A stretch of 19,895 nucleotides of DNA from MED-G78 sp964343355 (GTDB lineage Bacteria > Pseudomonadota > Gammaproteobacteria > Magnimaribacterales > D2472), in NCBI GenBank assembly GCA_964343355.1, contig CAYFJC010000021.1, positions 1 through 19,895 on the forward strand, in the 5' to 3' direction. The translations under genes were made by a program, and so were the position numbers. Of the stretch, positions 1 to 7,772 are shown one piece after another; the stretch's first letter is position 1, and each line of letters starts with the position of its first letter. The notes under the pieces are model-generated. The model ran no database searches. It saw nothing but the letters and a program-made list of their open reading frames with translations, and had not been told where the DNA came from.

Positions 1-482
1 CCATGGCTTGAAATTGTATCGATTGCTTGTTTTTTCTTAAAAATTCTTACATGACCACCTGGCATATTGTGATAGTCTTCTGAAAGCATCCAACATACTC
101 TTTCAGGCCAATAGGCGGGAAAGCTAGGCAAGAAATAACCACCTGGTTTTAATATTCTCTGAATTTCATCCAAAGCGTCTTCGTAATTAATTAAATGTTC
201 AAGCACCTCAGAGCAAACAACCATATCAAATGAAGAGTCAGCAAAAGGCATCTGATAACCAGAAGCCATGGTGAAACCTACTCCTTCATTAGATATAGAT
301 TCAAAATATTCTGCACCCTCTTGAGCAATTTTTAAAGATTCGGTGTGAAGATCTAATCCAACACAATAAGCATTAGGATATTTATCCATTATCCCAAATA
401 TATGCCTTCCCTCTCCACAACCAAGATCTAGAACCTTTGCGCCATCTGGAATATGAATTTTGTTGAAATCAAAAGTTAGCAT
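1..482 (-). CDS. SAM-dependent class I methyltransferase, 3' end outside window
   Basis: The reverse strand reads open from an ATG at 482 to the window edge, giving 160 complete residues. Motif I, the SAM-binding glycine loop VLDLGCGEGRH, lies at residues 17-27. An acidic residue ending beta-2 (VGLDLH, about 41-46), a motif IV-like segment (FDMVVCSEVLEHL, about 85-97) and the post-motif LKPGGYFL (about 111-118) follow. This is the order of the UbiE/COQ5-like Methyltransf_11 fold. The substrate cannot be read from the sequence. The gene overlaps the end of the upstream glycosyltransferase by 14 bases and has its own good ribosome binding site, AAAGG, five bases before the ATG. Coupling to a glycosyltransferase suggests methylation of a surface sugar or lipid-linked intermediate (inference). 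A quinone or other small-molecule methyltransferase is possible. Confidence 0.85.
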   Translation of the reverse strand, partial: MLTFDFNKIHIPDGAKVLDLGCGEGRHIFGIMDKYPNAYCVGLDLHTESLKIAQEGAEYFESISNEGVGFTMASGYQMPFADSSFDMVVCSEVLEHLINYEDALDEIQRILKPGGYFLPSFPAYWPERVCWMLSEDYHNMPGGHVRIFKKKQAIDTISSH

Positions 483-1737
483 TATTGCCTTTAATAATTG
501 TTTTATGGTTTTTTATAACTTTATCCATTAATTCTTCGTATTGTTTGCCAATAAATAACCAATTAAATTTGGCTTTAATATGCTGCCTGCCTCTATCTGC
601 TATTTCATTATACAGATTAGGTTTAAGAAATATTTTTCTGATGGAATCATTGATAGCCGCAGGATTCTTTGGGGGAATTAATATTGCATAATCAGCCGTT
701 ATTTCTGGAATTGATGCTATATCTGTAGCAATTAAAGGGGTGGAGCATGACATAGCTTCAGCAACAGGGTACCCAAAGCCTTCATATAGAGAACTCACTA
801 TAGCGACTGAGCTTTTGGCATATTCTTGGGCAATTTGATCTTTTGTAATTCCAGTTTTAAATGTAACTCTTTCATTAAGATTCAATTTTTTGATCAATCT
901 TTCTGTATGCCCTCCCTCTCGTGGAGCTCCAATAACTAACAACTCTATATCATTGAAGTCTTGAACCAAGGTTGCTAATGCATGAAGGGTAAAATCCAAA
1001 CCTTTTAGAGGGACATCAGCACTTGCTGTTGTAATCAATCTATGGGGTACCCTTTTTATGTCAGGATAAGGTCTAAATATATTAGAATCTACAGCATTAT
1101 GTATAACTGAAATATTCTGAGGTTTAACCTTAAAATCAGCACTTATATCTCGCTTAGAACTCTCAGAAACAGTAATAATATTCTTAAGTAAAGGAGCTAC
1201 TTTTTTTTGCATTTTTAAAAATGAGTACCACCTAAGTCTTGATATTTTATAAATAAAATTATTATTTGCTTCTAACTCATGCTTCAAATCCATTGTAATT
1301 GGATGATGAATAATCTCTATTAAGGGAGTAGTAATTTGAATGTACTCCATGGCATAACTTATCGACTGGTTATCAATAACTAAGTCATATTTATTTTTTA
1401 AAATATGCTTTCTAGCTCTAACACCGAAAGTTCTCATTTCTGGGAAGCCCCCAGCAAGAACAGACATGAATTCGTATACATCTGTAAGAGTTTTATTTTT
1501 ATGGTTTATGAATTTAAAAAACCTATCTTTAAAATTAAAAGTTTCAAATAAATTTAAACCAGGGGATTTGATTAGTTTTATATTTTTATCTAAATGAGGA
1601 TAAGGAGGTCCTGATAAAAGTGTTACATCATGACCCAGCTCTAAAAGAGCTTTAGATAAATCTTTTACATAGATTCCCTGCCCACCCCCAAATGGGGCAC
1701 TTCTATAACTTAAGATAAGTATCTTTAGAGATTTCAA
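469..1737 (-). CDS. GT4-type glycosyltransferase (GT-B fold)
   Basis: This is probably a retaining, nucleotide-sugar-dependent glycosyltransferase acting on the cytoplasmic side in lipopolysaccharide or exopolysaccharide assembly. The N-terminal Rossmann half opens with KILILSYRSAPFGGGQGIYVKDL, whose glycine loop is typical of GT4 acceptor domains. The C-terminal half has the LKG segment (K245) and the EGFGYPVAE motif (E319 to E327), the E(x7)E signature of the family. I chose the TTG at 1737, four bases after the ilvE stop, because the conserved fold begins immediately after it. A GTG at 1782 is also open and adds 15 residues inside the ilvE reading frame; neither has a Shine-Dalgarno sequence. 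It lies between ilvE and a methyltransferase gene on the same strand. As I recall, ilvE also precedes the LPS core glycosyltransferase cluster in Pseudomonas. The exact sugar and acceptor are unknown. Confidence 0.85.
   Translation of the reverse strand: MKSLKILILSYRSAPFGGGQGIYVKDLSKALLELGHDVTLLSGPPYPHLDKNIKLIKSPGLNLFETFNFKDRFFKFINHKNKTLTDVYEFMSVLAGGFPEMRTFGVRARKHILKNKYDLVIDNQSISYAMEYIQITTPLIEIIHHPITMDLKHELEANNNFIYKISRLRWYSFLKMQKKVAPLLKNIITVSESSKRDISADFKVKPQNISVIHNAVDSNIFRPYPDIKRVPHRLITTASADVPLKGLDFTLHALATLVQDFNDIELLVIGAPREGGHTERLIKKLNLNERVTFKTGITKDQIAQEYAKSSVAIVSSLYEGFGYPVAEAMSCSTPLIATDIASIPEITADYAILIPPKNPAAINDSIRKIFLKPNLYNEIADRGRQHIKAKFNWLFIGKQYEELMDKVIKNHKTIIKGNNANF
488..492 (-). promoter_or_regulatory. 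Ribosome binding site of the methyltransferase gene
   Basis: On the minus strand AAAGG stands five bases before the ATG at 482, inside the last codons of the glycosyltransferase gene. It is one of the few clear Shine-Dalgarno sequences in this window and fixes the methyltransferase start. Confidence 0.55.
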
Positions 1738-1741
1738 ATTT

Positions 1742-2665
1742 CTAGGAGTTGGTAAATGTAAGCCAAGAGTTATATTGATCACTTTGACCAGTTACTATGA
1801 GGCTATATGTCTCTTGGAGCTTTTTAGTAATTGGTCCTCTAGCACCAGTTCCAATTGGTTTTGAATCAATTTTTGTTACTGGAGTTATTTCAACAGCTGT
1901 TCCAGTAAAAAATGCCTCATCTGCATAACTTAGGTCTTCATAAGTGAGATCTTTTTCAATAACATTTATGCCAAAATCCTCGGCTATAGTTATTACAGAT
2001 TGTCTAGTTATTCCGTTTAAACAATGCTCTATTTTTGGTGTGTATATTTCATCATTTTTTATGATAAATATATTTTCTCCACTACCTTCTGAGATAAAAC
2101 CATTTTCATCCATTAAAAGTGCTTCATCAGCTCCTTTCTTTATAGCATCCTGAAGAGCCATTATAGAATTAATATAGCTTCCCATAATCTTATTACCAGA
2201 ATATAGAGGATTCGAATATTGTGGAAAAGGAGATTTAATGATTGAGATACCACCCTCTTTAGACTCAGGGCTCATATAGGATGGCCACTCCCAAGCTGCA
2301 ACTGCAGTATTTACTGATAAATCTGTTGCTCTAAGTCCCATTGACTCACTTCCTAGATAAATCATGGGTCTTATATAGCCTTCTTCTAAGTTATTTTTAG
2401 AGAAAATAGCTTTTTGAACATCGTTGATTTCATTTTTTGAGCATGGTATTTCAATATTTACCTTATCTGCGGCAGAAAATAGTCTATCAGTGTGATCATC
2501 TAAGCGAAATATTGCTGGCCCCTTAGATGTGCTATAGGCTCTAACCCCTTCAAATACGCCTAATCCATAGTGAAGTGTATGGGTAAGAATATGAATATTT
2601 GAATCATTCCATGCCTGAAAAGATCCATTTTTCCATATAAATTTTGTTTCAGTATTTACAAACAT
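1742..2665 (-). CDS. ilvE: Branched-chain amino acid aminotransferase
   Basis: This PLP enzyme transfers the amino group between glutamate and the 2-oxo acids of leucine, isoleucine and valine, the last step of their synthesis. At 307 residues it matches the roughly 309 of the Escherichia coli enzyme. The fold type IV signature is complete: catalytic Lys159 in GNKIMGSYINS, then DEALLMDENGFISEGSGENIF with PLP-contacting Glu193. An N-terminal HYGLGVFEGVRAY (32-44) and a C-terminal FFTGTAVEITPV segment are also typical. The ATG at 2665 has no Shine-Dalgarno sequence, and its leader contains AATTAACTCACA, which recurs in front of gltB. It is divergent from algC across about 60 bases and probably heads the transcript that continues into the glycosyltransferase and methyltransferase. 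D-amino acid aminotransferase is a relative, but the length and motifs favour IlvE. Confidence 0.96.
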   Translation of the reverse strand: MFVNTETKFIWKNGSFQAWNDSNIHILTHTLHYGLGVFEGVRAYSTSKGPAIFRLDDHTDRLFSAADKVNIEIPCSKNEINDVQKAIFSKNNLEEGYIRPMIYLGSESMGLRATDLSVNTAVAAWEWPSYMSPESKEGGISIIKSPFPQYSNPLYSGNKIMGSYINSIMALQDAIKKGADEALLMDENGFISEGSGENIFIIKNDEIYTPKIEHCLNGITRQSVITIAEDFGINVIEKDLTYEDLSYADEAFFTGTAVEITPVTKIDSKPIGTGARGPITKKLQETYSLIVTGQSDQYNSWLTFTNS

Positions 2666-2668
2666 TTG

Positions 2669-2696
2669 TTGTGAGTTAATTTAGGTAAAGTATTAT
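2669..2696 (+). promoter_or_regulatory. Candidate sigma-70 promoter for algC
   Basis: TTGTGA at 2669-2674 and TATTAT at 2691-2696 are separated by 16 bases. They match the -35 and -10 consensus at 4 of 6 and 5 of 6 positions. The predicted start would give a leader of about 25 bases to the ATG at 2729. This was judged by eye in an AT-rich gap where chance matches are common. Confidence 0.35.
2670..2681 (-). promoter_or_regulatory. 12-base leader element of ilvE, shared with gltB
   Basis: On the minus strand AATTAACTCACA lies four bases before the ilvE ATG. The identical 12 bases occur before the gltB ATG at 13280-13291, in the same orientation relative to the gene. Both genes handle glutamate-linked amino-acid metabolism, so a common regulator or leader function is possible. 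Chance in AT-rich DNA cannot be excluded. Confidence 0.25.
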
Positions 2697-2717
2697 GACA
2701 AACTAGAGCTAAATACT

Positions 2718-2723
2718 AAAGGA
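2718..2723 (+). promoter_or_regulatory. Ribosome binding site deciding the algC start
   Basis: AAAGGA sits five bases before the ATG at 2729 but overlaps the upstream in-frame ATG at 2723. The spacing therefore favours initiation at 2729. Confidence 0.5.
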
Positions 2724-2728
2724 TGAAT

Positions 2729-4102
2729 ATGAATGTTATTGAATCTATATTTCGAGAATATGATATTAGGGGCACTTACCCTTCGGAAATTAATGAAGGT
2801 GTAATTTCTCTTATTGGGCAAGCTATAGCTTTAAAATGTAAAGAAGAAGGTGTTTCACAAATTTCAGTGGGAAGAGATGGAAGATTGTCTGGAGAGACTT
2901 TATTAGATTCTATGTGCAACTCTTTAGCTAGATCAGGTATCGCAGTGACAAATATCGGATTAGTTACAAGTCCTATTTTGTATTATGCAGCTAAGAAAAG
3001 TGATTCCAAGAGCGGTATTATGATCACTGGTAGTCATAACCCCAAAGATGATAATGGGATTAAGATGGTAATTAATAATAAACCTGTTTCAGGTACTGAA
3101 ATATTATCATTGACCAAATCTATTCTTGATTTTAATGGAATCAAAGAAGAAATAATTAACTTAGATATTATTGAAGATTATATAGATGACGTTTTACAAA
3201 AAATAACATTAAATAAACCTGAAAATTTAAAAGTTGTAATTGATTGCGGTAATGGTGCTGCTGGATGTGTTGCTCCTGAATTATTTAAAAGACTAGGCTG
3301 CAATGTAATTAATCTGTTCTCTGAAATTGATGGCAATTTTCCCAATCATCATCCTGATCCAGGAAAACTTGCAAACCTTCAGGACTTAATTAAATCTGTT
3401 AAGTTAGAAAATGCTGATCTTGGTCTTGCATTTGATGGTGATGGCGATAGAGTTGGATTGGTTACTGAAGTGGGTAATGTAGTTTTTCCAGATAAAATTA
3501 TGATGCTTTTTGCTAAAGATGTATTAGCTAAAAACAATGGCGGTCAAATTATATTTGATGTGAAGTGCTCAAACTCACTTGCAGAAATTATTAAGGTGAA
3601 TGGTGGTGAGCCAATTATGTCACCTACTGGCCATTTCCATATAAAAAATAAACTTAGAGAAACGAATGCCCTGCTTGCTGGAGAAATGAGTGGTCATATA
3701 TTTTTTAATGATGACTGGTATGGATTTGATGATGGTCACTATGCAGGAGTAAGAATAATAGATCTAATTGATAGATCAGATTCCTCAATAGAGGAGATGA
3801 TCTCTGAATTGCCAAAGTCATTTTCTACTCCTGAACTTAATATCTATGCTAGTGATGATAGTAAGTTTGAAATTGTTAAAAGGTTTGCTGAGGAATGCTC
3901 TCTGGATGGGAAAAAAATAACAATTGATGGTTTAAGAATTGAATTTAGTAATGGATGGGGTTTATTAAGGGCATCAAATACAACTCCTAAACTGGTATTA
4001 AGGTTTGAAGGTTCTAGTGAAAATGATCTTAATACAATACAAGAAAATTTTATGAATGAATTTAAAAGAATATGTCCTGAAATTGATGCAACTATGCATT
4101 AG
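2729..4102 (+). CDS. algC: Phosphomannomutase/phosphoglucomutase
   Basis: It interconverts hexose 1- and 6-phosphates (mannose and glucose), supplying GDP-mannose and UDP-glucose precursors for surface polysaccharides. The four-domain alpha-D-phosphohexomutase layout is complete (numbers from the ATG at 2729). Substrate and phosphate contacts open with IFREYDIRGTYP. The active phosphoserine is Ser102 in TGSHNP, and the Mg-binding loop is DGDGD (236-240). The sugar-specificity loop is GEMSGH (318-323), and the C-terminal phosphate-binding loop is RASNTTP (414-420). At 457 residues it matches AlgC/ManB of about 460. An in-frame ATG six bases upstream is possible, but the Shine-Dalgarno spacing favours this start. 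slmA follows after 27 bases on the same strand. It is divergent from ilvE and its envelope-sugar genes, a sensible metabolic neighbour. The name algC follows the Pseudomonas PMM/PGM type; phosphoglucosamine mutase (GlmM) is less likely from the sugar loop. Confidence 0.93.
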   Translation: MNVIESIFREYDIRGTYPSEINEGVISLIGQAIALKCKEEGVSQISVGRDGRLSGETLLDSMCNSLARSGIAVTNIGLVTSPILYYAAKKSDSKSGIMITGSHNPKDDNGIKMVINNKPVSGTEILSLTKSILDFNGIKEEIINLDIIEDYIDDVLQKITLNKPENLKVVIDCGNGAAGCVAPELFKRLGCNVINLFSEIDGNFPNHHPDPGKLANLQDLIKSVKLENADLGLAFDGDGDRVGLVTEVGNVVFPDKIMMLFAKDVLAKNNGGQIIFDVKCSNSLAEIIKVNGGEPIMSPTGHFHIKNKLRETNALLAGEMSGHIFFNDDWYGFDDGHYAGVRIIDLIDRSDSSIEEMISELPKSFSTPELNIYASDDSKFEIVKRFAEECSLDGKKITIDGLRIEFSNGWGLLRASNTTPKLVLRFEGSSENDLNTIQENFMNEFKRICPEIDATMH

Positions 4103-4129
4103 AATGAATTAAAACTTATATTTCAAAAA

Positions 4130-4699
4130 TTGAAAGCTGACAGAAAACAAATAATACTTCAATCACTAGCTGGGCTACTAGAGGAAAGAAACTTATCAAA
4201 AGTAACCACAGCTATTTTAGCTGAAAAATCAGGGATAACTGAAGCAGCTCTGTATAGACATTTTCCTAGCAAAAGATCAATATTTTCAGAGCTCTTTGGG
4301 TTTTGTGATGATGCTATCTTTTCTAAATGTTCTGAAATTAGAAAAACAGAATTAAGTTCTGAAGAGAAAATAAAAAATATATTTCTTTTTTTTATTATAT
4401 TCCTTGAAAAGAATAAAGGTTTTGCAAGGATTTTATCTAGGGAAGCGCTTAGTGCTGATGAGCAAAATGTAACAGATGCAGTGAATCAATTTTTTGAGAG
4501 ATTGGAGTTAAATATTAAGCAAATATTGGCCGAGGATGCTAATAAACTTATTGCGCAACCAGGAATATCTTCTCAATTAATCATTACTTTGTTAGAAGGA
4601 ACTGTATCAAGATATATACGCTCTAAATTTAAAGAAGCACCTTCAAGTTATTCTGAAAATATTTGGACATTGGCAGTCTTAGCAACTTTTAAAGATTAA
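4130..4699 (+). CDS. slmA: Nucleoid occlusion factor SlmA (TetR fold)
   Basis: SlmA binds specific chromosomal sites and blocks FtsZ polymerisation over the nucleoid. The 189-residue protein has the TetR-type N-terminal helix-turn-helix (about residues 26-55, TTAILAEKSGITEAALYRHFPSKRSIF), then an all-helical C-terminal domain. It matches the SlmA family along its length: ILQSLA near the start, AALYRHFPSK, GFARILSREAL, NQFFERLE, and the ending EGTVSRYIRSKFK. These extend beyond the HTH shared by all TetR proteins and separate it from ordinary ligand-sensing repressors. The only usable start is a TTG at 4130; the upstream frame closes at the algC stop and contains no ATG or GTG. There is no Shine-Dalgarno sequence, so translation may be weak or coupled to algC. 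In Escherichia coli slmA lies near dfp-dut, where algC sits in Pseudomonas, which supports the pairing. Its stop codon overlaps that of mrcA on the other strand. Confidence 0.9.
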   Translation: MKADRKQIILQSLAGLLEERNLSKVTTAILAEKSGITEAALYRHFPSKRSIFSELFGFCDDAIFSKCSEIRKTELSSEEKIKNIFLFFIIFLEKNKGFARILSREALSADEQNVTDAVNQFFERLELNIKQILAEDANKLIAQPGISSQLIITLLEGTVSRYIRSKFKEAPSSYSENIWTLAVLATFKD

Positions 4700-7152
4700 T
4701 TAGGGATGTTCTCGTTAAGAAATAATTCAAAATAAGTATTTATATCATCAGAATTTGCAATTTCTCCTGTTGATTTATTAACCCTCACATAAGATATGCC
4801 ACTTGGAATTTTAACTTCTGATTCAGGTAAATTCTCTAATGCTAAACTCATAAAATCAACCCAAATTGGAAGAGCGATACTTGATCCATATTCATCATCA
4901 CCAAGTGAAGTAAAATCATCAGTACCAACCCAAACAGTTGTTACAAGATCATCCTGAAATCCTGAAAACCAAGTACTTTTTGCATCATTAGTTGTTCCTG
5001 TTTTTCCTGCAATATCTGATCTTTTTAAGATACTAGTTTTACGACCAGTGGATCCTCTTCGAGTATGCTCCTTCAGAATATCTTTAACAATATGCGCTAC
5101 TCTTTCGTCTATAACCCTCTCAGAATTAGATACCTCTTTAAGAAGGCTATAGGGCTTTTTTGCTTCTAGCTCTGTCGTATTTAACCAGGGAAATGCTGTC
5201 ATATTAGAAGTTATATCTTTTGACTTATCCTCATCAAGATTTTTATGTAAAAAAATCTGATTTCCATTTCTATCCACAATTTTTGATACATAGTGTAAAT
5301 CCACCAAATAGCCATCATTAGCTATTACCCCATAAGATCTTGCTACTTCAGCTGGTGAAAAATTTCCTGATCCAAGAGCTAGAGATAAATCATTTGGAAG
5401 TCTGTCTCTTTCAAAACCAAACTTAGATATATAATTATTTGCTTTTGAAATACCTAATTCCCTTAAAAGCTTAATAGATACAATATTTAGAGATTGAACT
5501 AACCCCTCTCTTAATCTAGTGGGTCCGTAAAACTTTCCAGTATAATTTTCTGGTCTCCAGAAACTTTCGAGATTCTCATCATTAAATATAATTGGAGCAT
5601 CGTTAATAAGAGATGATGGATTATAATTATTTGCAAAGGCAGACGCATAAACAAAAGGTTTAAAGCTTGAGCCAGTTTGAGGAAACGACAGTCTAACTCT
5701 GTCAAAAAGGCCATCATTAAAAGAAGATCCTCCCACATAACTTGAAATACTTCCTGTAATTGGGTTTATAGAAATAAGTGCAGCCTCGGCTAAAGGAATT
5801 TGATCTAAAAAAATACTATCTTGCGTAGCTTTAAGATAAATGAAATCACCAGGTTTAATTAAATCATAAAAATTCTGTGGTGCAGATCCTCTTGAATTAA
5901 TAGATATATATCTTCTTGCCCATTTATAAATTTCATCATTCCAGTTAAGAGCTACAATTTTAAGATCTTCATTTAAATATATAAAATTATCTTCGTTAAC
6001 ATCAATAACTATCCCTCTTTGATGGGAGTGTATAAAAATATTAGAATCGAAAGTATTTCTTACTCTAGTAATTAGAGTGTCATTTATGTCTAAGAAATTA
6101 AAGCTTTCATCCAGCCCTTCTGTAAGAGGAGAATAATTAAGATTTGATAAAGCATCTAAATCCTCTATAGAAAATATATCTAAATAATTATTTTTTGGAC
6201 GCCATCCGTGCCTTTTATCATATTCTGATAATCTTTCTGATATGCTTTCTATGGCTTTACTCTGAAGTTTTGAATCTATTGTTGAATAAACTTTCCAGCC
6301 TTCGCTGTAGGCTCTTAAACCATATCTATTAATAACCTCTTGTCGAATTAATTCGGCTAAGTGTCTTGAATCTAGATCATAAGATTTAATATTTTTTGAA
6401 ATATTTACAGGCTCAGATACTGCCAAAAAGTACTCCTCATTACTTATATACTTTAGCTTTAGCATTCTTCCAAGAATCCAATTTCGTCTTGATTTCGTTC
6501 TTTCTGGAGCTCTTATAGGATTTACTCTTGATGGAAGCTGGGCTAATGAAGCAATCAATGCGCTTTCTGCAAGGGTAAGTTCTTTAGAGGTTTTGCCAAA
6601 ATAGGTATCAGCAGCAGATTCAATTCCATAGGATCTATTTCCTAAAAATATACTATTGACATAAAGTTCAAAAATTTCATTTTTATTAGCTGAGCTTTCA
6701 AGTTGATAGGCAAGAAAAATTTCTTTTAATTTTCTTATGACCGTTTGATCTCTTGTTAATACATAACCTCTTACAACCTGCATAGTAATAGTTCCACCAC
6801 CACCAAAGCATCCATTTGGACCAATACATCTTACAAAGGATCTAAGAATTCCTGTGTAACTGATTCCTTGATGTTGAAAGAATCCATTATCTTCTGCAGC
6901 TAAAAAAGCATTTTTAAGATTATCTGGTATTTCATCAAAACTAATTGGTCTTCTTTTTTTCTCTCCAAACTCGCCAATAAGGACAGCATCCTCAGTATAA
7001 ATCTTTAAGGGTATTTGAAGTTGAGATTGATTTACTAAACTGATCTCAGGTAAATCAGGTTTTAAATAAAGAAAAGCACTTAATGTTATTAATATTCCAA
7101 GACTAGTAATAGCTATGCTAGACCAGAATAAAAACTTAATTACTTTTGCCAT
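4696..7152 (-). CDS. mrcA: Penicillin-binding protein 1A (bifunctional transglycosylase/transpeptidase)
   Basis: This inner-membrane enzyme polymerises lipid II and cross-links peptidoglycan. From the ATG at 7152 it has 818 residues: a short basic start, one membrane helix (about 8-30), then the GT51 domain. That domain shows EDNGFFQHQGI (catalytic Glu87), GGGTITMQV, a RKLKE segment and NEIFELYVNSIFLG. An inserted OB-like region (about 310-455) precedes the penicillin-binding domain. The latter has SSFK (Ser495-Lys498), SLN (554-556) and KTGTT (717-721), so all catalytic motifs are intact. A TTG three codons upstream is open, but the ATG gives a cleaner membrane anchor. It is divergent from aroK across 110 bases and overlaps slmA tail to tail by four bases. 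In Pseudomonas this gene is ponA and is divergent from pilMNOPQ-aroK-aroB; here the pilus genes are absent. Confidence 0.95.
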   Translation of the reverse strand: MAKVIKFLFWSSIAITSLGILITLSAFLYLKPDLPEISLVNQSQLQIPLKIYTEDAVLIGEFGEKKRRPISFDEIPDNLKNAFLAAEDNGFFQHQGISYTGILRSFVRCIGPNGCFGGGGTITMQVVRGYVLTRDQTVIRKLKEIFLAYQLESSANKNEIFELYVNSIFLGNRSYGIESAADTYFGKTSKELTLAESALIASLAQLPSRVNPIRAPERTKSRRNWILGRMLKLKYISNEEYFLAVSEPVNISKNIKSYDLDSRHLAELIRQEVINRYGLRAYSEGWKVYSTIDSKLQSKAIESISERLSEYDKRHGWRPKNNYLDIFSIEDLDALSNLNYSPLTEGLDESFNFLDINDTLITRVRNTFDSNIFIHSHQRGIVIDVNEDNFIYLNEDLKIVALNWNDEIYKWARRYISINSRGSAPQNFYDLIKPGDFIYLKATQDSIFLDQIPLAEAALISINPITGSISSYVGGSSFNDGLFDRVRLSFPQTGSSFKPFVYASAFANNYNPSSLINDAPIIFNDENLESFWRPENYTGKFYGPTRLREGLVQSLNIVSIKLLRELGISKANNYISKFGFERDRLPNDLSLALGSGNFSPAEVARSYGVIANDGYLVDLHYVSKIVDRNGNQIFLHKNLDEDKSKDITSNMTAFPWLNTTELEAKKPYSLLKEVSNSERVIDERVAHIVKDILKEHTRRGSTGRKTSILKRSDIAGKTGTTNDAKSTWFSGFQDDLVTTVWVGTDDFTSLGDDEYGSSIALPIWVDFMSLALENLPESEVKIPSGISYVRVNKSTGEIANSDDINTYFELFLNENIPN

Positions 7153-7241
7153 AACTTTCAAAATTGATTATTCATATTTTAATATAAGATATTAACGAAT
7201 ATATCTTTTATCACGCTAAAAGACTATTTTATAGAGTTCAA

Positions 7242-7250
7242 TGTTAAAAT
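7242..7250 (+). promoter_or_regulatory. Candidate extended -10 promoter for aroK
   Basis: TGTTAAAAT has the TG-n plus TAAAAT form of an extended -10 element, with no convincing -35 at 17 bases. Transcription would begin only a few bases before the ATG at 7263, giving a very short leader. The rest of the mrcA-aroK gap (7153-7262) is AT-rich with no other clear site. Confidence 0.25.
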
Positions 7251-7262
7251 CCTTTCCATAAT

Positions 7263-7772
7263 ATGAATATTTTTATAGTCGGTCCTATGGGATCAGGAAA
7301 ATCAACAGTTGGCAAGATCATTGCTAGTGAATTATTTTTGTCTTTTTTAGATACAGATGATGAAATAGAAAAAGGTACAGGTGTAACTATCGATTGGATA
7401 TTTGATCTTGAGGGTGAAGAAGGTTTTAGAAAAAGGGAAAGTGCTGTATTAAATGATCTAGCTGGAATGAATTCTATTGTTCTTTCAACAGGTGGAGGTA
7501 TCATTCTATCTGATGCAAATAGAGACCTTTTGTCTGCAAGAGGAACAGTTTTTTATTTAGATACACCAATTGATGTTCAACTAGACAGAACTTCTAAAGA
7601 TAAAGACAGACCTCTTCTTAAAGATGGAGATCCAAGAAAAATCTTAACTGATCTTCATGAAAAAAGAGAAAGTTTATATCAAAGTGTTGCAGACTATATC
7701 GTGGAAACCTCAAACAGAAGTAGTCAAGAAGTCGCTAATGAAATTATTAAATTAGTTAAGAATTATGGCTAA
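7263..7772 (+). CDS. aroK: Shikimate kinase
   Basis: It phosphorylates shikimate at the 3-hydroxyl with ATP, the fifth step of the chorismate pathway. The 169-residue length is typical. Walker A is GPMGSGKST (residues 7-15). The shikimate-binding DTDDE (30-34, with Asp32), FRKRE (55-59, with Arg58) and GGG (77-79) are present. The lid arginine lies in DRPLL (Arg116). It overlaps aroB by eight bases, the usual gammaproteobacterial aroK-aroB pairing, so the two are co-translated. I see no Shine-Dalgarno sequence at its ATG. The segment that normally precedes it in pilus-bearing relatives (pilM to pilQ) is missing, and mrcA lies directly upstream in divergent orientation. Confidence 0.95.
   Translation: MNIFIVGPMGSGKSTVGKIIASELFLSFLDTDDEIEKGTGVTIDWIFDLEGEEGFRKRESAVLNDLAGMNSIVLSTGGGIILSDANRDLLSARGTVFYLDTPIDVQLDRTSKDKDRPLLKDGDPRKILTDLHEKRESLYQSVADYIVETSNRSSQEVANEIIKLVKNYG

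Noticed and set aside
1738..1782. Use of the GTG at 1782 as the glycosyltransferase start
   Set aside because: It would add 15 residues without family similarity, overlapping the ilvE end by 41 bases; the TTG at 1737 places the start right at the conserved fold. It remains possible.
7175..7215. AT-rich partial palindromes (GATAT...ATATC) in the mrcA-aroK gap as an operator
   Set aside because: Short A/T-only dyads are expected by chance in such a gap and no second copy was found.
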